The notes below the pieces were generated by a model. It was given only the letters and a program-made list of their open reading frames with translations, was not told the DNA's origin and searched no databases. This document shows positions 49,675 through 59,217 of a DNA stretch of 64,000 nt, piece after piece. This DNA comes from Jeotgalibacillus alimentarius (lineage in GTDB: Bacteria > Bacillota > Bacilli > Bacillales > Jeotgalibacillaceae), in contig NZ_JXRQ01000015.1 in the NCBI RefSeq assembly GCF_000829445.1, forward strand, positions 124,001-188,000, written 5' to 3'. Both the position numbers and the translations under genes were made by a program. Position 1 is the stretch's first letter; each line of letters starts with the position of its first letter.

Positions 49675-50214
49675 ATGAAAAAAGAAGATTTGAGAGTGAG
49701 GAGAACGAGGAAACTGCTGTTTGATTCCCTGATCCGGCTGCTCAATAAACCCGGAATGACATTTGAAGACGTAACTGTTCAGCAGATTTGTGAAGGAGCA
49801 ATGGTTCACCGGTCAACATTTTACTCACATTACACGGATAAATATGATTTATTCGTCCGTGAACTCGGCAGACTCGATGATGCGCTAAATGAAATAGAGC
49901 GGATCGAACGGCTGACTAAGCCTTTCAGCATCATGCAGAAGCTTGATTATCTTGAGGAGCTTGAGCACGTATTCTTAGCGAACCAGAATGATACGTACCT
50001 TGGAAACCGCCTGCAACAGTCTTTAAAGAACAACATCGAGCGGGACCTGACGCTGCTGAAAGAAAAAGCGGACAAATTGGATGTCCCGCTTGAACTGTAT
50101 GCAGAACACCACGGCAGTACCGTTGCGACGCTTCATATGTGGTGGCTCAGACAGGAAAAGTCGATTACAGCTGAGGAGATGGATCGGTATTTTGAACGGT
50201 TGATGCGGGGGTGA
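49675..50214 (+). CDS. TetR/AcrR family repressor
   Basis: 179 residues. RRTRKLLFDSLIRLLNKPGM, VTVQQICEGAMVHRSTFYSH and YTDKYDLF form the TetR DNA-binding domain. The C-terminal ligand part is all-helical with LYAEHHGSTVATLHMWWLRQ. ATG 49675 is 8 nt from AGGAG. It is expected to repress itself and the divergent exporter. Repeat array D lies in its 3' untranslated region. Confidence 0.88.
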   Translation: MKKEDLRVRRTRKLLFDSLIRLLNKPGMTFEDVTVQQICEGAMVHRSTFYSHYTDKYDLFVRELGRLDDALNEIERIERLTKPFSIMQKLDYLEELEHVFLANQNDTYLGNRLQQSLKNNIERDLTLLKEKADKLDVPLELYAEHHGSTVATLHMWWLRQEKSITAEEMDRYFERLMRG

Positions 50215-50226
50215 TTGCCGGGTTGG

Positions 50227-50347
50227 GTTCATGAGATTTTGAGTGTAGTTCAGGAGATAAGCTTTGATGTTCAGGAGATTTCCACTGTTGTTCATGAAAT
50301 TACCAGTGACGTTCATGAAATTCCTCCCATGATTCACAAATTCATGC
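50227..50347. repeat. 21-nt period repeat array D
   Basis: Units start with GTTCA at 50227, 50248, 50269, 50290 and 50311, each exactly 21 nt. A sixth degenerate unit, GATTCACAAATTCATG, starts at 50331. GTTCAGGAGAT and GTTCATGAAATTAC are the common heads. It lies between the tetR stop and its terminator. Confidence 0.9.
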
Positions 50348-50372
50348 CAAAAGACCCACCCCGCATCCACAC

Positions 50373-50402
50373 AAAAAGCTGCCCCTCAAAGGCAGCTTTT
50401 TT
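50373..50402. terminator. Bidirectional terminator
   Basis: AAAAAGCTGCC, 7 nt, GGCAGCTTTTTT. Confidence 0.9.
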
Positions 50403-50410
50403 GTCCATAT

Positions 50411-51859
50411 TCATGTCCCGCAAAACGTACGGTACGGCCCTGCATCAGAATCAGGACCCTCACAGTAAGGCGTCTGGTCATCACGATATGCATAAGGATC
50501 CTTTAACACATCAAGCAATTTGTGCATGACACTCAAATCATCACGCTCAACCGCTGCGCTGATCGCCTCTTCCACGCGGTGATTACGCGGGATCACGTTT
50601 GGATTGTGTGACTGCATGATCTTCCGTACCTCTTCAGGTGAAGCATCCTGTCGCTCAAGTCGCTCATTCCAGCGCGCCAGCCATTCGGCGAACGCCTCTC
50701 CCTGAATCGGCACTTCACCAAGCGTCAGCTTTCTGAATGTATTCGTGAAGTCTGCTTTATTTTTATGCATCAGGTTCAACAGCTGCTCAACCAGCTGCTC
50801 ATCCTCAGGTTCTTCATTGATCAGACCAAGCTTTTGACGCATACCACTATGCCAGGCATTGAAATAAAGGTCTTTATACTGATTCATTTCATGCTGGGCA
50901 AGCTCGATCGCTTTTTCCTGGTCATCATGCAGGACAGGCACCAGACTTTCAGCGAACCGCGCAAGATTCCATCCGCCGATATGCGGCTGATTGCCATATG
51001 CATAGCGGCCCTGCACATCAATCGAACTGAAGACAGTTGATGGATTATATTCATTCATAAATGCACATGGACCGTAATCAATTGATTCACCGCTGATCGT
51101 CATGTTATCCGTGTTCATGACACCATGAATAAAACCGACGTGCTGCCACTTCGCAATCAGTTCGGCCTGCTTCTTCATCACTTCCTGCAGCAGCCCCACA
51201 TATGGGTTTTCCGAGTCTTTCACATGTGGAAAATGACGGTCAATTGCATAATCTGCCAGTGCCTTCACATTCTCAGCTTCTGTCAGTCTGACTGCATACT
51301 CGAATGTTCCAACCCGCAGATGACTAGACGCAACACGTGTCAGTACAGCTCCTGTCAGCATCCTCTCACGCATCACTGTCTCGCCTGTGAGCGTCACGGC
51401 AAGACTCCGGCTTGTTGGTATCCCGAGTCCATGCATTGCTTCACTGATGATATATTCTCTCAGCATCGGTCCAAGCGCTGCACGCCCGTCTCCCCCGCGT
51501 GAAAACTTCGTACGGCCTGATCCCTTCAGCTGAATATCCTTACGCGCTCCATCTGGTGTAACCTGCTCTCCAAATAACAGTGCACGCCCATCGCCAAGCA
51601 TCGTGAACTGGCCAAACTGATGGCCTGCATAAGCCTGCGCGATCGGCTTGGACCCTTCAGGTATTTCATTACCTGCAAGGATGTCCTCTTCATCTTCAAG
51701 CACTTCCGCATCCAGGCCAAGTTCTGCTGCGAGCGATTCATTCAGAACGATTAACTCAGGGCTTGCGACAGGGTTTGGCTCCATCTCCGAATAAAAAATC
51801 TCCGGAAGTGTGACATACGTCTGTTCAAGCTTCCACCCTGCTTTTGTTCGCTGTGTCAT
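50411..51859 (-). CDS. selO: SelO pseudokinase-fold protein AMPylator (YdiU/UPF0061)
   Basis: 482 residues, the normal length. [20 protein letters not shown] and [20 protein letters not shown] are family signatures, and [20 protein letters not shown] is the inverted active site that binds metal and nucleotide. SelO transfers AMP to Ser, Thr or Tyr of target proteins and is linked to redox stress in other bacteria. The C-terminus ends YRTFCGT, with Cys where some homologues carry selenocysteine. Confidence 0.95.
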   Translation of the reverse strand: MTQRTKAGWKLEQTYVTLPEIFYSEMEPNPVASPELIVLNESLAAELGLDAEVLEDEEDILAGNEIPEGSKPIAQAYAGHQFGQFTMLGDGRALLFGEQVTPDGARKDIQLKGSGRTKFSRGGDGRAALGPMLREYIISEAMHGLGIPTSRSLAVTLTGETVMRERMLTGAVLTRVASSHLRVGTFEYAVRLTEAENVKALADYAIDRHFPHVKDSENPYVGLLQEVMKKQAELIAKWQHVGFIHGVMNTDNMTISGESIDYGPCAFMNEYNPSTVFSSIDVQGRYAYGNQPHIGGWNLARFAESLVPVLHDDQEKAIELAQHEMNQYKDLYFNAWHSGMRQKLGLINEEPEDEQLVEQLLNLMHKNKADFTNTFRKLTLGEVPIQGEAFAEWLARWNERLERQDASPEEVRKIMQSHNPNVIPRNHRVEEAISAAVERDDLSVMHKLLDVLKDPYAYRDDQTPYCEGPDSDAGPYRTFCGT

Positions 51860-51940
51860 CGTGCATCCCTCCTCTGGCTATTATCTCCTGATTTCAGTGT
51901 AACATGCCGGGGATCGTTTTACGTTTTAGAGGACTGGCCG

Positions 51941-52558
51941 TTAAAAATGCCTTTTCAATTCAGCAAGATTTTCTATTTCGTACTCATAATCATCCACTTC
52001 GCTAAACCCATACCTTGCATAAACGAATGGTACGCCTGCCTTACGCGCAGCATCCCTGTCGCCCTGTGTATCACCGACATACACAGGATCCTCAAGCCCG
52101 TTTCGTTCAATCACGAGCTTAATATTCTCACCTTTCGATAGTCCTGTTCTCCCCGGATTTTCAAAATCATCAAAGAACCGGTCAAGTTTGTGGTATTGAT
52201 AAAATGCCTCTATATATCCTTCCTGGCAATTACTGACGATAAATAATTTGTACTTCCCTGAAAGATAAATAAGCGTATCTTCAAGACCCGGATACAGCTC
52301 CCCACCGTTTTCTGCGACATAAGGAATTTCAATCTCAGTCAAATAATCCATGACTGATTTCTGTTCTTCTTCACTCAGCTCAGGGAAAAAGATTTGTGAG
52401 ATCTCATGCATCTGCTTACCCATCGTCTGCTTCAGATCCTCAAGCGTCAGTTTCTTATCCACTGCCGGATGTTCATCAATCGCCCGGTTCCAGGACGTCA
52501 ACACGGTTTCCCGCGGATCCCATAGTGTTCCGTCAAGATCAAAAATAATACTATCCAT
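51941..52558 (-). CDS. HAD family hydrolase, phosphoglycolate phosphatase-like
   Basis: 205 residues. IIFDLDGTLWDPRETV (nucleophile Asp), FIVSNCQEGYIEAFYQ (motif II), NPGRTGLSKGENIKLVIE (Lys) and PVYVGDTQGDRDAARKAGVP (motif IV) are complete. The helical cap between 15 and 85 places it in subfamily I. Substrate not clear. Single gene. Confidence 0.85.
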   Translation of the reverse strand: MDSIIFDLDGTLWDPRETVLTSWNRAIDEHPAVDKKLTLEDLKQTMGKQMHEISQIFFPELSEEEQKSVMDYLTEIEIPYVAENGGELYPGLEDTLIYLSGKYKLFIVSNCQEGYIEAFYQYHKLDRFFDDFENPGRTGLSKGENIKLVIERNGLEDPVYVGDTQGDRDAARKAGVPFVYARYGFSEVDDYEYEIENLAELKRHF

Positions 52559-52762
52559 CTGTCATTCCTCCAAAAGAGCTTTTGTTTGGGTTTACCCGAA
52601 AAACTGCTCAGATATGTCTTTTTACTTTGTACAGGCTATATCAATCCCCTAAAAAATATTATTTCAAGAAACTATTGTAACCTTAACGCTTATATACCAG
52701 TAATGAAAACCCTTACATAAAAACAGACTTTTCGCTTTATTACAAAAACTTTTCAAAATCCC

Positions 52763-52791
52763 TTTACAACGCCCGGAATACCCGATAATAT
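52763..52791 (+). promoter_or_regulatory. Sigma-A promoter of the met operon
   Basis: TTTACA, 17 bp, TAATAT lie about 30 bp upstream of the riboswitch. The preceding 200 bp (52559-52762) hold nothing else I can identify. Confidence 0.65.
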
Positions 52792-52822
52792 TAATCCTAT
52801 CTTAAAACAACTTCATATTGAA

Positions 52823-52978
52823 CTTATCAAGAGTGACCGAGGGACAGGCCCGATGACGTCCGGCAACCCCCAGCTGAGCTGGGAAGGTGCCAATTCCTAC
52901 AGAATGATTTCATTCTGAAAGATAACCCGATTCCATTTTCAGGTGTCTCTTTCCGAGTGAAAGAGGCACTTTTTTATT
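52823..52978 (+). ncRNA. SAM-I (S-box) riboswitch with terminator
   Basis: The aptamer (52823-52934) has CTTATCAAGAGTGACCGAGG, GGCCCGATGA, CCGGCAACC, GGTGCCAATTCC and GATAAC, the conserved S-box elements. The expression platform ends in the terminator GTGTCTCTTTC...GAAAGAGGCAC (52943-52969) followed by T. High S-adenosylmethionine should cause early termination and shut off metNPQ and the dehydrogenase. Confidence 0.95.
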
Positions 52979-52998
52979 TTTTTGAGAAGGAGACTGCC

Positions 52999-54012
52999 AT
53001 GATTGAAATCAAAGATTTATCAAAAGTGTATCAGACGAAAAAGGGCAGTGTATCAGGCGTTGATCGCGTATCACTGACAATTGCTGAAGGGAATATTTTC
53101 GGCATTGTCGGATACTCCGGCGCAGGAAAAAGCTCACTCATCAGATGTCTGAATCTGCTTGAAAAACCAACAAGCGGGCAGATCGAGGTAAACGGGGTTG
53201 ACCTGACAAAGCTTAAAGGTCCCCAACTCAGAAAAGCCAGACTCAAAATCGGGATGATTTTTCAACATTTTCACCTAATCAGTCAGAAGACAGTTGCTGA
53301 AAATATCGCTTTTGCTTTACGTGCAGCCGGAACGCCGCGCAATGAGATTGAAGACCGTGTGACTGAACTGCTTGAAATGGTATCTCTTGCAGATAAAAAG
53401 GATGTATTTCCCGCACAGTTAAGCGGCGGACAGAAGCAGCGTGTTGGCATTGCCCGGGCGCTGGCTAATAATCCTTCTGTTCTGTTGTGTGATGAGGCCA
53501 CTTCAGCACTTGATCCGAATACAACACTGTCGATTCTCAGGCTGCTGAAAAAGATTAATCGCGAGCTGAATATCACAATCGTCCTCATCACACATGAAAT
53601 GAATGTGGTGAAGGAAATTTGCGACCGGATGGCGATTATGCAGGATGGAAAAGTGATTGAAGAAGGTAGTGTCTATGATATCTTTTCAAACCCGCAGACT
53701 CCGCTTGCTGAAGAGTTTATCAAAAGCGTTGTTTCCTTTGATATTCCTGAAGCGATACTTAATGAATGCAGAGGACGAATTCTAAAAGTTTTATTCAGAG
53801 GACACGTTGCAGGCGAAGGTGTGATTACAGATACGATTCAGCAATTTAATATAAAAGGCAATTTTCTTCACGGCTCAATTGAGTATATACAGGAACGTCC
53901 GCTTGGCATTTTCCTGATGGAAGTACAGGGTAATCATAAGGCAATCAACAAGGCTGTTTCATACATGGAAGAGCGCGGCGCTCAGGTGGAGGTGATCAGA
54001 AATGGGCTTTGA
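52999..54012 (+). CDS. metN: Methionine ABC transporter ATP-binding protein
   Basis: 337 residues. Walker A GYSGAGKSSLIRCLNLLE, signature LSGGQKQRVGIARAL, Walker B VLLCDEATSALDPNT, and a C-terminal NIL/ACT-type domain (about 260-337) that in homologues binds methionine and inhibits transport. ATG 52999 has AAGGAG 6 nt upstream. First gene behind the S-box. Confidence 0.96.
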   Translation: MIEIKDLSKVYQTKKGSVSGVDRVSLTIAEGNIFGIVGYSGAGKSSLIRCLNLLEKPTSGQIEVNGVDLTKLKGPQLRKARLKIGMIFQHFHLISQKTVAENIAFALRAAGTPRNEIEDRVTELLEMVSLADKKDVFPAQLSGGQKQRVGIARALANNPSVLLCDEATSALDPNTTLSILRLLKKINRELNITIVLITHEMNVVKEICDRMAIMQDGKVIEEGSVYDIFSNPQTPLAEEFIKSVVSFDIPEAILNECRGRILKVLFRGHVAGEGVITDTIQQFNIKGNFLHGSIEYIQERPLGIFLMEVQGNHKAINKAVSYMEERGAQVEVIRNGL

Positions 54013-54673
54013 GTTTTCCAGAATGATTGAATTAATGCCGGAGATCTGGGTTGCTTTTGGTCAGACGCTTTATATGATTGGTATCTCACTCGCTGTTGCC
54101 ATTATCCTCGGCTTGCCGCTTGGCGTTTTGCTTTTCGTGACTGACAGGGGGTTGTTTCTTGAAAACCGGATCATACAATCCAGTTTTGGTTTTGTAATTA
54201 ACATGGTTCGTTCTATCCCTTTTATTATCCTGCTCGTTGCATTGATCCCACTGACAGATTTGATTGTCGGCAGAACGATTGGGCCGGCCGCTGCAAGTGT
54301 ATCGTTATCAGTGGCAGCCATTCCTTTCTTTGCCCGGATTGTGGAATCAGCGCTGAGAGAAATTGATAAAGGTGTGATTGAAGCCGCTGTAGCAGTAGGT
54401 GCTACACCATGGATGATTATTAAAGATGTGTTATTACCTGAAGCGAAAACAAGTATCGTTCAGGGCGTTACATTGACGATTATCAGCCTGGTTGCCTACT
54501 CCGCAATGGCTGGCGTTGTTGGTGGCGGTGGAATTGGTGACCTTGCCATCAGGTTTGGTTATTACAGATATGATAATACGATCATGATCGTAACTGTCGT
54601 GATTCTCATTATACTCGTCCAGTTGATTCAACAGATTGGTGACTGGACATCTAAAGCAATTGATAAAAGATAA
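54002..54673 (+). CDS. metP: Methionine ABC transporter permease
   Basis: 223 residues with five or six helices. VRSIPFIILLVALIPLTDLI and EAAVAVGATPWMIIKDVLLP (the EAA coupling motif) are typical of MetI/MetP. Overlaps metN by 11 bp; GGAGGTGA precedes the ATG. Confidence 0.95.
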   Translation: MGFEFSRMIELMPEIWVAFGQTLYMIGISLAVAIILGLPLGVLLFVTDRGLFLENRIIQSSFGFVINMVRSIPFIILLVALIPLTDLIVGRTIGPAAASVSLSVAAIPFFARIVESALREIDKGVIEAAVAVGATPWMIIKDVLLPEAKTSIVQGVTLTIISLVAYSAMAGVVGGGGIGDLAIRFGYYRYDNTIMIVTVVILIILVQLIQQIGDWTSKAIDKR

Positions 54674-54688
54674 GGGAGAGATTTCAAC

Positions 54689-55513
54689 ATGAAAAAGAGC
54701 TTATTATCGGTACTAGTATTAACTTCTGCAGCTGCACTTGCTGCATGTGGTGGAGGCAGTGACAGCGAAGCAGGCGATGCAAAATCAGTAACGCTTGGCG
54801 GTACAGCAGGACCATATAGCGATATGCTCAATAAAGCGATTAAGCCAGGCCTTGAAGAAAAGGGATATGAAGTTGAAATTGTTGAATTCAGTGACTATAT
54901 CCAGCCAAATAATGCGCTTGATAATGGGGATATTGATGCTAACCTGTTCCAGCACACCATCTACCTTGAAAACTTTGAAGAACAAAACGATATGGACCTT
55001 TCAGGACTGATCATGGTACCGACTGCACCAATGGGCATCTACTCTAATGTTTACGATTCTATTGACGCAGTTAAGGATGGCGCAACGATTGCGATCCCGA
55101 ATGATCCGGTGAATGCAGCACGTACATTTCTTGTGCTTCAGGATCACGGTCTGATTACACTCGATCCGGAAGCACCTGAACTGACTGTATCAGAAAACGA
55201 TGTTCAGGAGAACCCGAAAAACCTTGAGTTCCAGCCGATTGAAGCTGGCGGGCTGCCACGTGCAGTTGAGAGTGCAGACCTTGCAGCAGTGCCCGGTAAC
55301 TTTGCTTTAGCAGCGGAAATGAATCTTCTGGATGCACTCGCACTTGAAGACATGCCTGATGAATACCGTAATGTAGTAGCTGTAACTGCTGAAAATGAAG
55401 ATTCAGAACTTGCGGCAGATCTGATCGAAATCGTAGAATCACCGGAATTTGAAGAAACGATTGATTCAGATTTTGAAGGTTTTGGTAAGCCTGAATGGAT
55501 GGAAAACAGATAG
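54689..55513 (+). CDS. metQ: Methionine-binding lipoprotein
   Basis: 274 residues. A lipoprotein signal ends in ALAACGGGS, where the Cys is lipidated, and a low-complexity linker follows. The NLPA/MetQ domain has VTLGGTAGPYSDMLNKAIKP, DANLFQHTIYLENF and TIAIPNDPVNAARTF. It binds methionine outside the membrane for MetNP. Confidence 0.95.
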   Translation: MKKSLLSVLVLTSAAALAACGGGSDSEAGDAKSVTLGGTAGPYSDMLNKAIKPGLEEKGYEVEIVEFSDYIQPNNALDNGDIDANLFQHTIYLENFEEQNDMDLSGLIMVPTAPMGIYSNVYDSIDAVKDGATIAIPNDPVNAARTFLVLQDHGLITLDPEAPELTVSENDVQENPKNLEFQPIEAGGLPRAVESADLAAVPGNFALAAEMNLLDALALEDMPDEYRNVVAVTAENEDSELAADLIEIVESPEFEETIDSDFEGFGKPEWMENR

Positions 55514-55516
55514 GGC

Positions 55517-56602
55517 ATGAGTAAAATGACTGACGTAATTGTTCGTGGCGCTCCTGCTGAATATGTGATCAAGGTAGATGCTTTGGGAGAATTAGAAGAA
55601 AAGCTGAAAATAAGAGGGATCAACCGTGTCCTTTTGCTTTCAGGAGTTAAGTCATGGGAATCTTCACAAGACTATTTTTCACCTTTTCATGAGATTACGT
55701 ATCACCATGAGTATTATCACGGTGAATGTACAATAGAAGAAGTTCAGCGCGTGTCATCACTTGCCACTGAATTTGGTGCAGAGGCAATCATTGGGCTTGG
55801 CGGTGGAAAAGTGCTTGATATTACAAAGGCTGCTGCTGTTGCTTCTAATATTAAAACGGTTCTGATCCCTACCCTTGCCTCTAATTGTGCGCCGTGGACG
55901 CCTATAAGCGTCATGTACGACTCTGACGGTACCATGACGCATTATGATATTCATCCGGCTGGTGTAGATCTGCTTTTAGTGGATCCGGTCATGCTTACTG
56001 CTGCCCCTGTTGCACTGCTTCGTGCAGGTATAGGTGATACACTGGCGAAATGGTATGAAGCAGATGTACAGATCGGCAGAATGCAGAACCCGCTACCTGC
56101 ATTGGAAGTTGCGCATTTTACCGCTAAAAAGTGTGCGGATATCATGTTTGAGTATGGGGAACAAGCGATTGCGGATGCAAAAAACCAGGTAAGCTCTGAG
56201 GCTTTTATCCGCGTGACGGAGGCAATTATGATGCTGGGCGGGATGGTAGGAGGTTTCGGTGATCAATATGGCCGGGTAGCAGGCGCTCACGCTATTCACA
56301 ACGGCTTAACTTCCGCTCCCGAATCTCATCACGCTTTACACGGGGACAAAGTTGCCTATGGCATTCTTGTGCAGCTGATCCTTGAAGAGAAACATGAAGA
56401 GATGTTGCGCGTACAATCTTTCTACCAAAAGCTCGGTCTGCCTTCATCTTTAAATGACCTAAACATCCCTGCACATAGAATTGATGATATTGTTGCACGT
56501 TCTGTGAATCCAAATGAAACCATTCATGTCCTGAAAGATCGCCCCATCACAGCAAAAGAAACTGCCGATGCTATTGAATACCTTGAAAAACTAAACGTCT
56601 GA
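55517..56602 (+). CDS. Iron-containing alcohol dehydrogenase family, GldA/HcxA (YbdH)-like 2-oxoacid reductase
   Basis: 361 residues. GLGGGKVLDITKAAA is the nucleotide loop. The three metal ligands are present: Asp in GIGDTLAKWYE and His in GAHAIHNGL and ALHGDKVAYG. The sequence resembles E. coli HcxA (YbdH), a 2-oxoacid/2-hydroxyacid dehydrogenase, more than true glycerol dehydrogenase. It starts 3 bp after metQ, behind the S-box, so a methionine-related substrate such as 2-oxo-4-methylthiobutyrate is suggested by context. The start could be 55517 or 55526. Confidence 0.8.
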   Translation: MSKMTDVIVRGAPAEYVIKVDALGELEEKLKIRGINRVLLLSGVKSWESSQDYFSPFHEITYHHEYYHGECTIEEVQRVSSLATEFGAEAIIGLGGGKVLDITKAAAVASNIKTVLIPTLASNCAPWTPISVMYDSDGTMTHYDIHPAGVDLLLVDPVMLTAAPVALLRAGIGDTLAKWYEADVQIGRMQNPLPALEVAHFTAKKCADIMFEYGEQAIADAKNQVSSEAFIRVTEAIMMLGGMVGGFGDQYGRVAGAHAIHNGLTSAPESHHALHGDKVAYGILVQLILEEKHEEMLRVQSFYQKLGLPSSLNDLNIPAHRIDDIVARSVNPNETIHVLKDRPITAKETADAIEYLEKLNV

Positions 56603-56606
56603 ATAC

Positions 56607-56641
56607 AAAAGCCTGGCAGTCATAAAAGCTGCCAGGCTTTT
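56607..56641. terminator. Bidirectional terminator of the met operon
   Basis: AAAAGCCTGGCAG, 9 nt, CTGCCAGGCTTTT. Confidence 0.9.
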
Positions 56642-56643
56642 TC

Positions 56644-56991
56644 TTATCGATTCCGGAACTGACTCAGCAATTCCAGCCCCATCGTCACACCATGACTCAT
56701 CGCAGACCCGCCGCCGTAAGCTGCTGCAACCAACATCGTCTCATGGATCTGCTGGTCACTGCAGTCGTGTCCTACGCATTGATCCATATGGTAAGCGATG
56801 CTTGATTCATCTCCATCTTTCACAGCAATGGCGAGTGCAGTCAGGTGCTTTTGTGCACGGTCAATCTCTCCGCTCTCAAATGCTTTTCCGGTAAAACGGT
56901 TATATTCGCTGACAGCCTCGGGTAAAGCATCATGCACCTCTTCAATTCCTTTTCTGTAACGGTCTAAAATCTTCTCTCCATTTAACGTCAT
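56644..56991 (-). CDS. Carboxymuconolactone decarboxylase (AhpD-like) family protein
   Basis: 115 residues. KHLTALAIAVKDGDESSIAY, DQCVGHDCSDQQIHETMLVA and GGGSAMSHG match the CMD helical fold. The two Cys are separated by four residues instead of the CxxC of AhpD, so thiol peroxidase partner activity is uncertain. GGAG precedes the ATG. Confidence 0.8.
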   Translation of the reverse strand: MTLNGEKILDRYRKGIEEVHDALPEAVSEYNRFTGKAFESGEIDRAQKHLTALAIAVKDGDESSIAYHMDQCVGHDCSDQQIHETMLVAAAYGGGSAMSHGVTMGLELLSQFRNR

Positions 56992-57102
56992 GATCCCACT
57001 CCTTCACTGAATTCAATATTATGCCATTCCTTCTTGAATAGATGCTTAAACAATTGAATGTGTTCAGGAAATAGGATGACCTTCAGAAGCTGTCTGTATA
57101 CT

Positions 57103-57393
57103 TTAAGGGATAGAAAAATATAACAGCCCGGCAGTCATCAGGTTCGGTAAAGCCAGTAATGTTGAAGTTTTCATAACTTTTATACGGTCCTGCCGTCCTT
57201 CTTTTGTTTCAGAGTTAAAATATGTTCTCACCCCTCTGCTACTCCCCACCGCACCTGAAGAAACCATTGATACGACCAGAAACAATATACCCAGTCCTGC
57301 CGGAATCGTGTAGACTTCTCCAATTCCCCAGATCAGCCATGACAAGATCATTCCCATCAGCGCAAGACCGGAGCCAATACCAAGTATTTTCAC
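57103..57393 (-). CDS. DUF5316-like membrane protein
   Basis: 96 residues with three helices. The middle loop, GVRTYFNSETKEGRQDRIKV, with its TETKEDR-like motif recalls DUF5316. GTG start with AGGAG upstream. It follows the DUF2207 gene by 21 bp and is likely in its transcript. Function unknown. Confidence 0.6.
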   Translation of the reverse strand: MKILGIGSGLALMGMILSWLIWGIGEVYTIPAGLGILFLVVSMVSSGAVGSSRGVRTYFNSETKEGRQDRIKVMKTSTLLALPNLMTAGLLYFSIP

Positions 57394-57414
57394 CAGCTCA
57401 CTCCTTACAAAAGA

Positions 57415-59079
57415 TTAAAACGCGCCTGATCCACCGCCGCCTCCACCAACGCCTCCTGCAGATCCGATCGAGACGCCTGAAGCAGCACCTGACCCGGCTG
57501 CCGATACATTAGCGGCACTAAAGCCTGGTGAAATCGCAGTAGACAGCAGCATAATTGTTGCAATATCAAGGGTGTTTGGACTGAAGGCAGGCGTTGCACC
57601 TGCAAACTTCTTTTCAACCGGACCGGAGATTTTTTCATCCTGTGTACCTAATCCGTATAGATAGACACGCATCTGCTCATCCTTTGTCCATGTTTCCTGA
57701 ACAGGATTCTCCTTGATGTGGTGCCATTCTCTTTTGACCATCATTCCTTCAAGAGTCCGCGGATGATAGGAAAACGCGAACATCACCGCTGCACCCAACA
57801 GCAAAATGGTGAAGAACAGCCCTGGCAGTAATTCAAACAGCGGGAATAGGATTAGAAATGGAGTCAGCAGTGAACTGACTGCAAGAATCAGCACTCGCTG
57901 TTTCTTCACATTTTTCATCAAATCATGTGATGTCACTTCTTCTTTAATTGCCGCACGCCAATCTGCTTCGTACTTTCTGTAAGTCTGCTGATTGGATTCT
58001 TCAGCAGCGTATATTTCCAGTTCATCCACTGTGAACGTCTCACCGTTACCAATCTCATCGAAAAGCCACTGAATTAAAATCAATTCATGGTCTAAAAGGC
58101 TATACCGGCTGACAACCCGAAACTCTCTTTCTGTTACCTGCACCACTTTCCCTTTTCGCACAAGATCCAGCAGAGCTGCACTAAGCGCATTCCCGGAAAA
58201 CATATGGTGATAATTATAAGAGATCGTTGCCATCAGAGACATGACTTCACGAGGCGCTCCATTCAGCGGCAGCTCTGCATCTGCTTCACGTTCAAGCTTC
58301 TTACCTCTGATTACAGCCCTGATCCACATGATTGCCAGGAGAAGCGCGTGAAGAGAAAGCAGAATGATCCCTATATCCATGACCCAGCCGCGAGTTTCTG
58401 CAAAGGCTGCCGCTTCGTCTGCCTGACGATCGATTTCACTGATCAGTTCAGGTCGGATCTCTCCACCTGCCCCTGCTGCCGCAAAAATCTCTGCACCCCA
58501 TGCTGCACGGACATCTGCATTTTCACCACTTGAGACAGAACCCATATTGAATGTGACAACACCTGAAGACGCGGTTTCAGCTGTACCTTCAGCTTCGTCA
58601 TAACCAAGCGCCAGCACATCCTGCGTCGGTGACGGCGGTGTCAATGTAATGGTCATGTTTTCATAATCAGACTCATTTTCTTCACTGAAAAACGGCCAGT
58701 AAAATTCCCCCATGTCTTCATATACTTCTACACCATCTTCAATCACGTAGGACAATGTTACAGAAATGGTTTCATCCTCACCACCACGGTATATGCGGTA
58801 AAGATTTCCCTCCTGCTCCACCTTCAGCGAATCTCCGTTTTCTGATGCCTGAAAATCAGTAATCGCTGATCCATCTTTTGCAATCAATTCACGGGTAATG
58901 CCATTGAATTCTCCATCAAATTCATAAGTATGTGTTTCTGTCACAGTCACATCTCCGGACTCCTGAATACGCGCATCAATATCCGTGTTTTCTATTGAAA
59001 ATTCCACTGCAAGCGCCTGTCCCGGAAAGATTAGGAATAATCCGAGCAGGACAGTTATCATAATTTTTAATCCGTTCAT
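57415..59079 (-). CDS. DUF2207 membrane protein with glycine-rich tail
   Basis: 554 residues. A signal peptide (IMITVLLGLFLIFPGQALA) is followed by the extracytoplasmic DUF2207 domain (TDIDARIQESGDVTVTETHT, ITRELIAKDG) to about 215. Helices lie near 235-255 and 390-435, with cytosolic segments between, and the C-terminus reads GGVGGGGGGSGAF. This is the standard layout of the family; function unknown. ATG 59079 suits GAGGTG better than GTG 59088. Confidence 0.85.
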   Translation of the reverse strand: MNGLKIMITVLLGLFLIFPGQALAVEFSIENTDIDARIQESGDVTVTETHTYEFDGEFNGITRELIAKDGSAITDFQASENGDSLKVEQEGNLYRIYRGGEDETISVTLSYVIEDGVEVYEDMGEFYWPFFSEENESDYENMTITLTPPSPTQDVLALGYDEAEGTAETASSGVVTFNMGSVSSGENADVRAAWGAEIFAAAGAGGEIRPELISEIDRQADEAAAFAETRGWVMDIGIILLSLHALLLAIMWIRAVIRGKKLEREADAELPLNGAPREVMSLMATISYNYHHMFSGNALSAALLDLVRKGKVVQVTEREFRVVSRYSLLDHELILIQWLFDEIGNGETFTVDELEIYAAEESNQQTYRKYEADWRAAIKEEVTSHDLMKNVKKQRVLILAVSSLLTPFLILFPLFELLPGLFFTILLLGAAVMFAFSYHPRTLEGMMVKREWHHIKENPVQETWTKDEQMRVYLYGLGTQDEKISGPVEKKFAGATPAFSPNTLDIATIMLLSTAISPGFSAANVSAAGSGAASGVSIGSAGGVGGGGGGSGAF

Positions 59080-59154
59080 CTCGTTCACCTCTTACATGAA
59101 ATACGTACATTGAAGTGAAAAGGTTTCAATTTTCTGTCTTTACCAATCATTCCA

Positions 59155-59207
59155 AAAACAAATAAACATACTCATCTCTAATGAAAATGAATATGTTTAT
59201 TTGTTTT
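59155..59207 (-). terminator. AT-rich terminator after the NUDIX operon
   Basis: Perfect 16-bp arms, AAAACAAATAAACATA and TATGTTTATTTGTTTT, enclose 21 nt and are followed on the minus strand by T. Confidence 0.7.
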
Positions 59208-59217
59208 AAAGTTGATT

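Noticed and set aside
50023-50370. Minus-strand frame through array D and tetR
   Set aside because: Overlaps tetR coding sequence on the other strand and shows only repeat-derived sequence.
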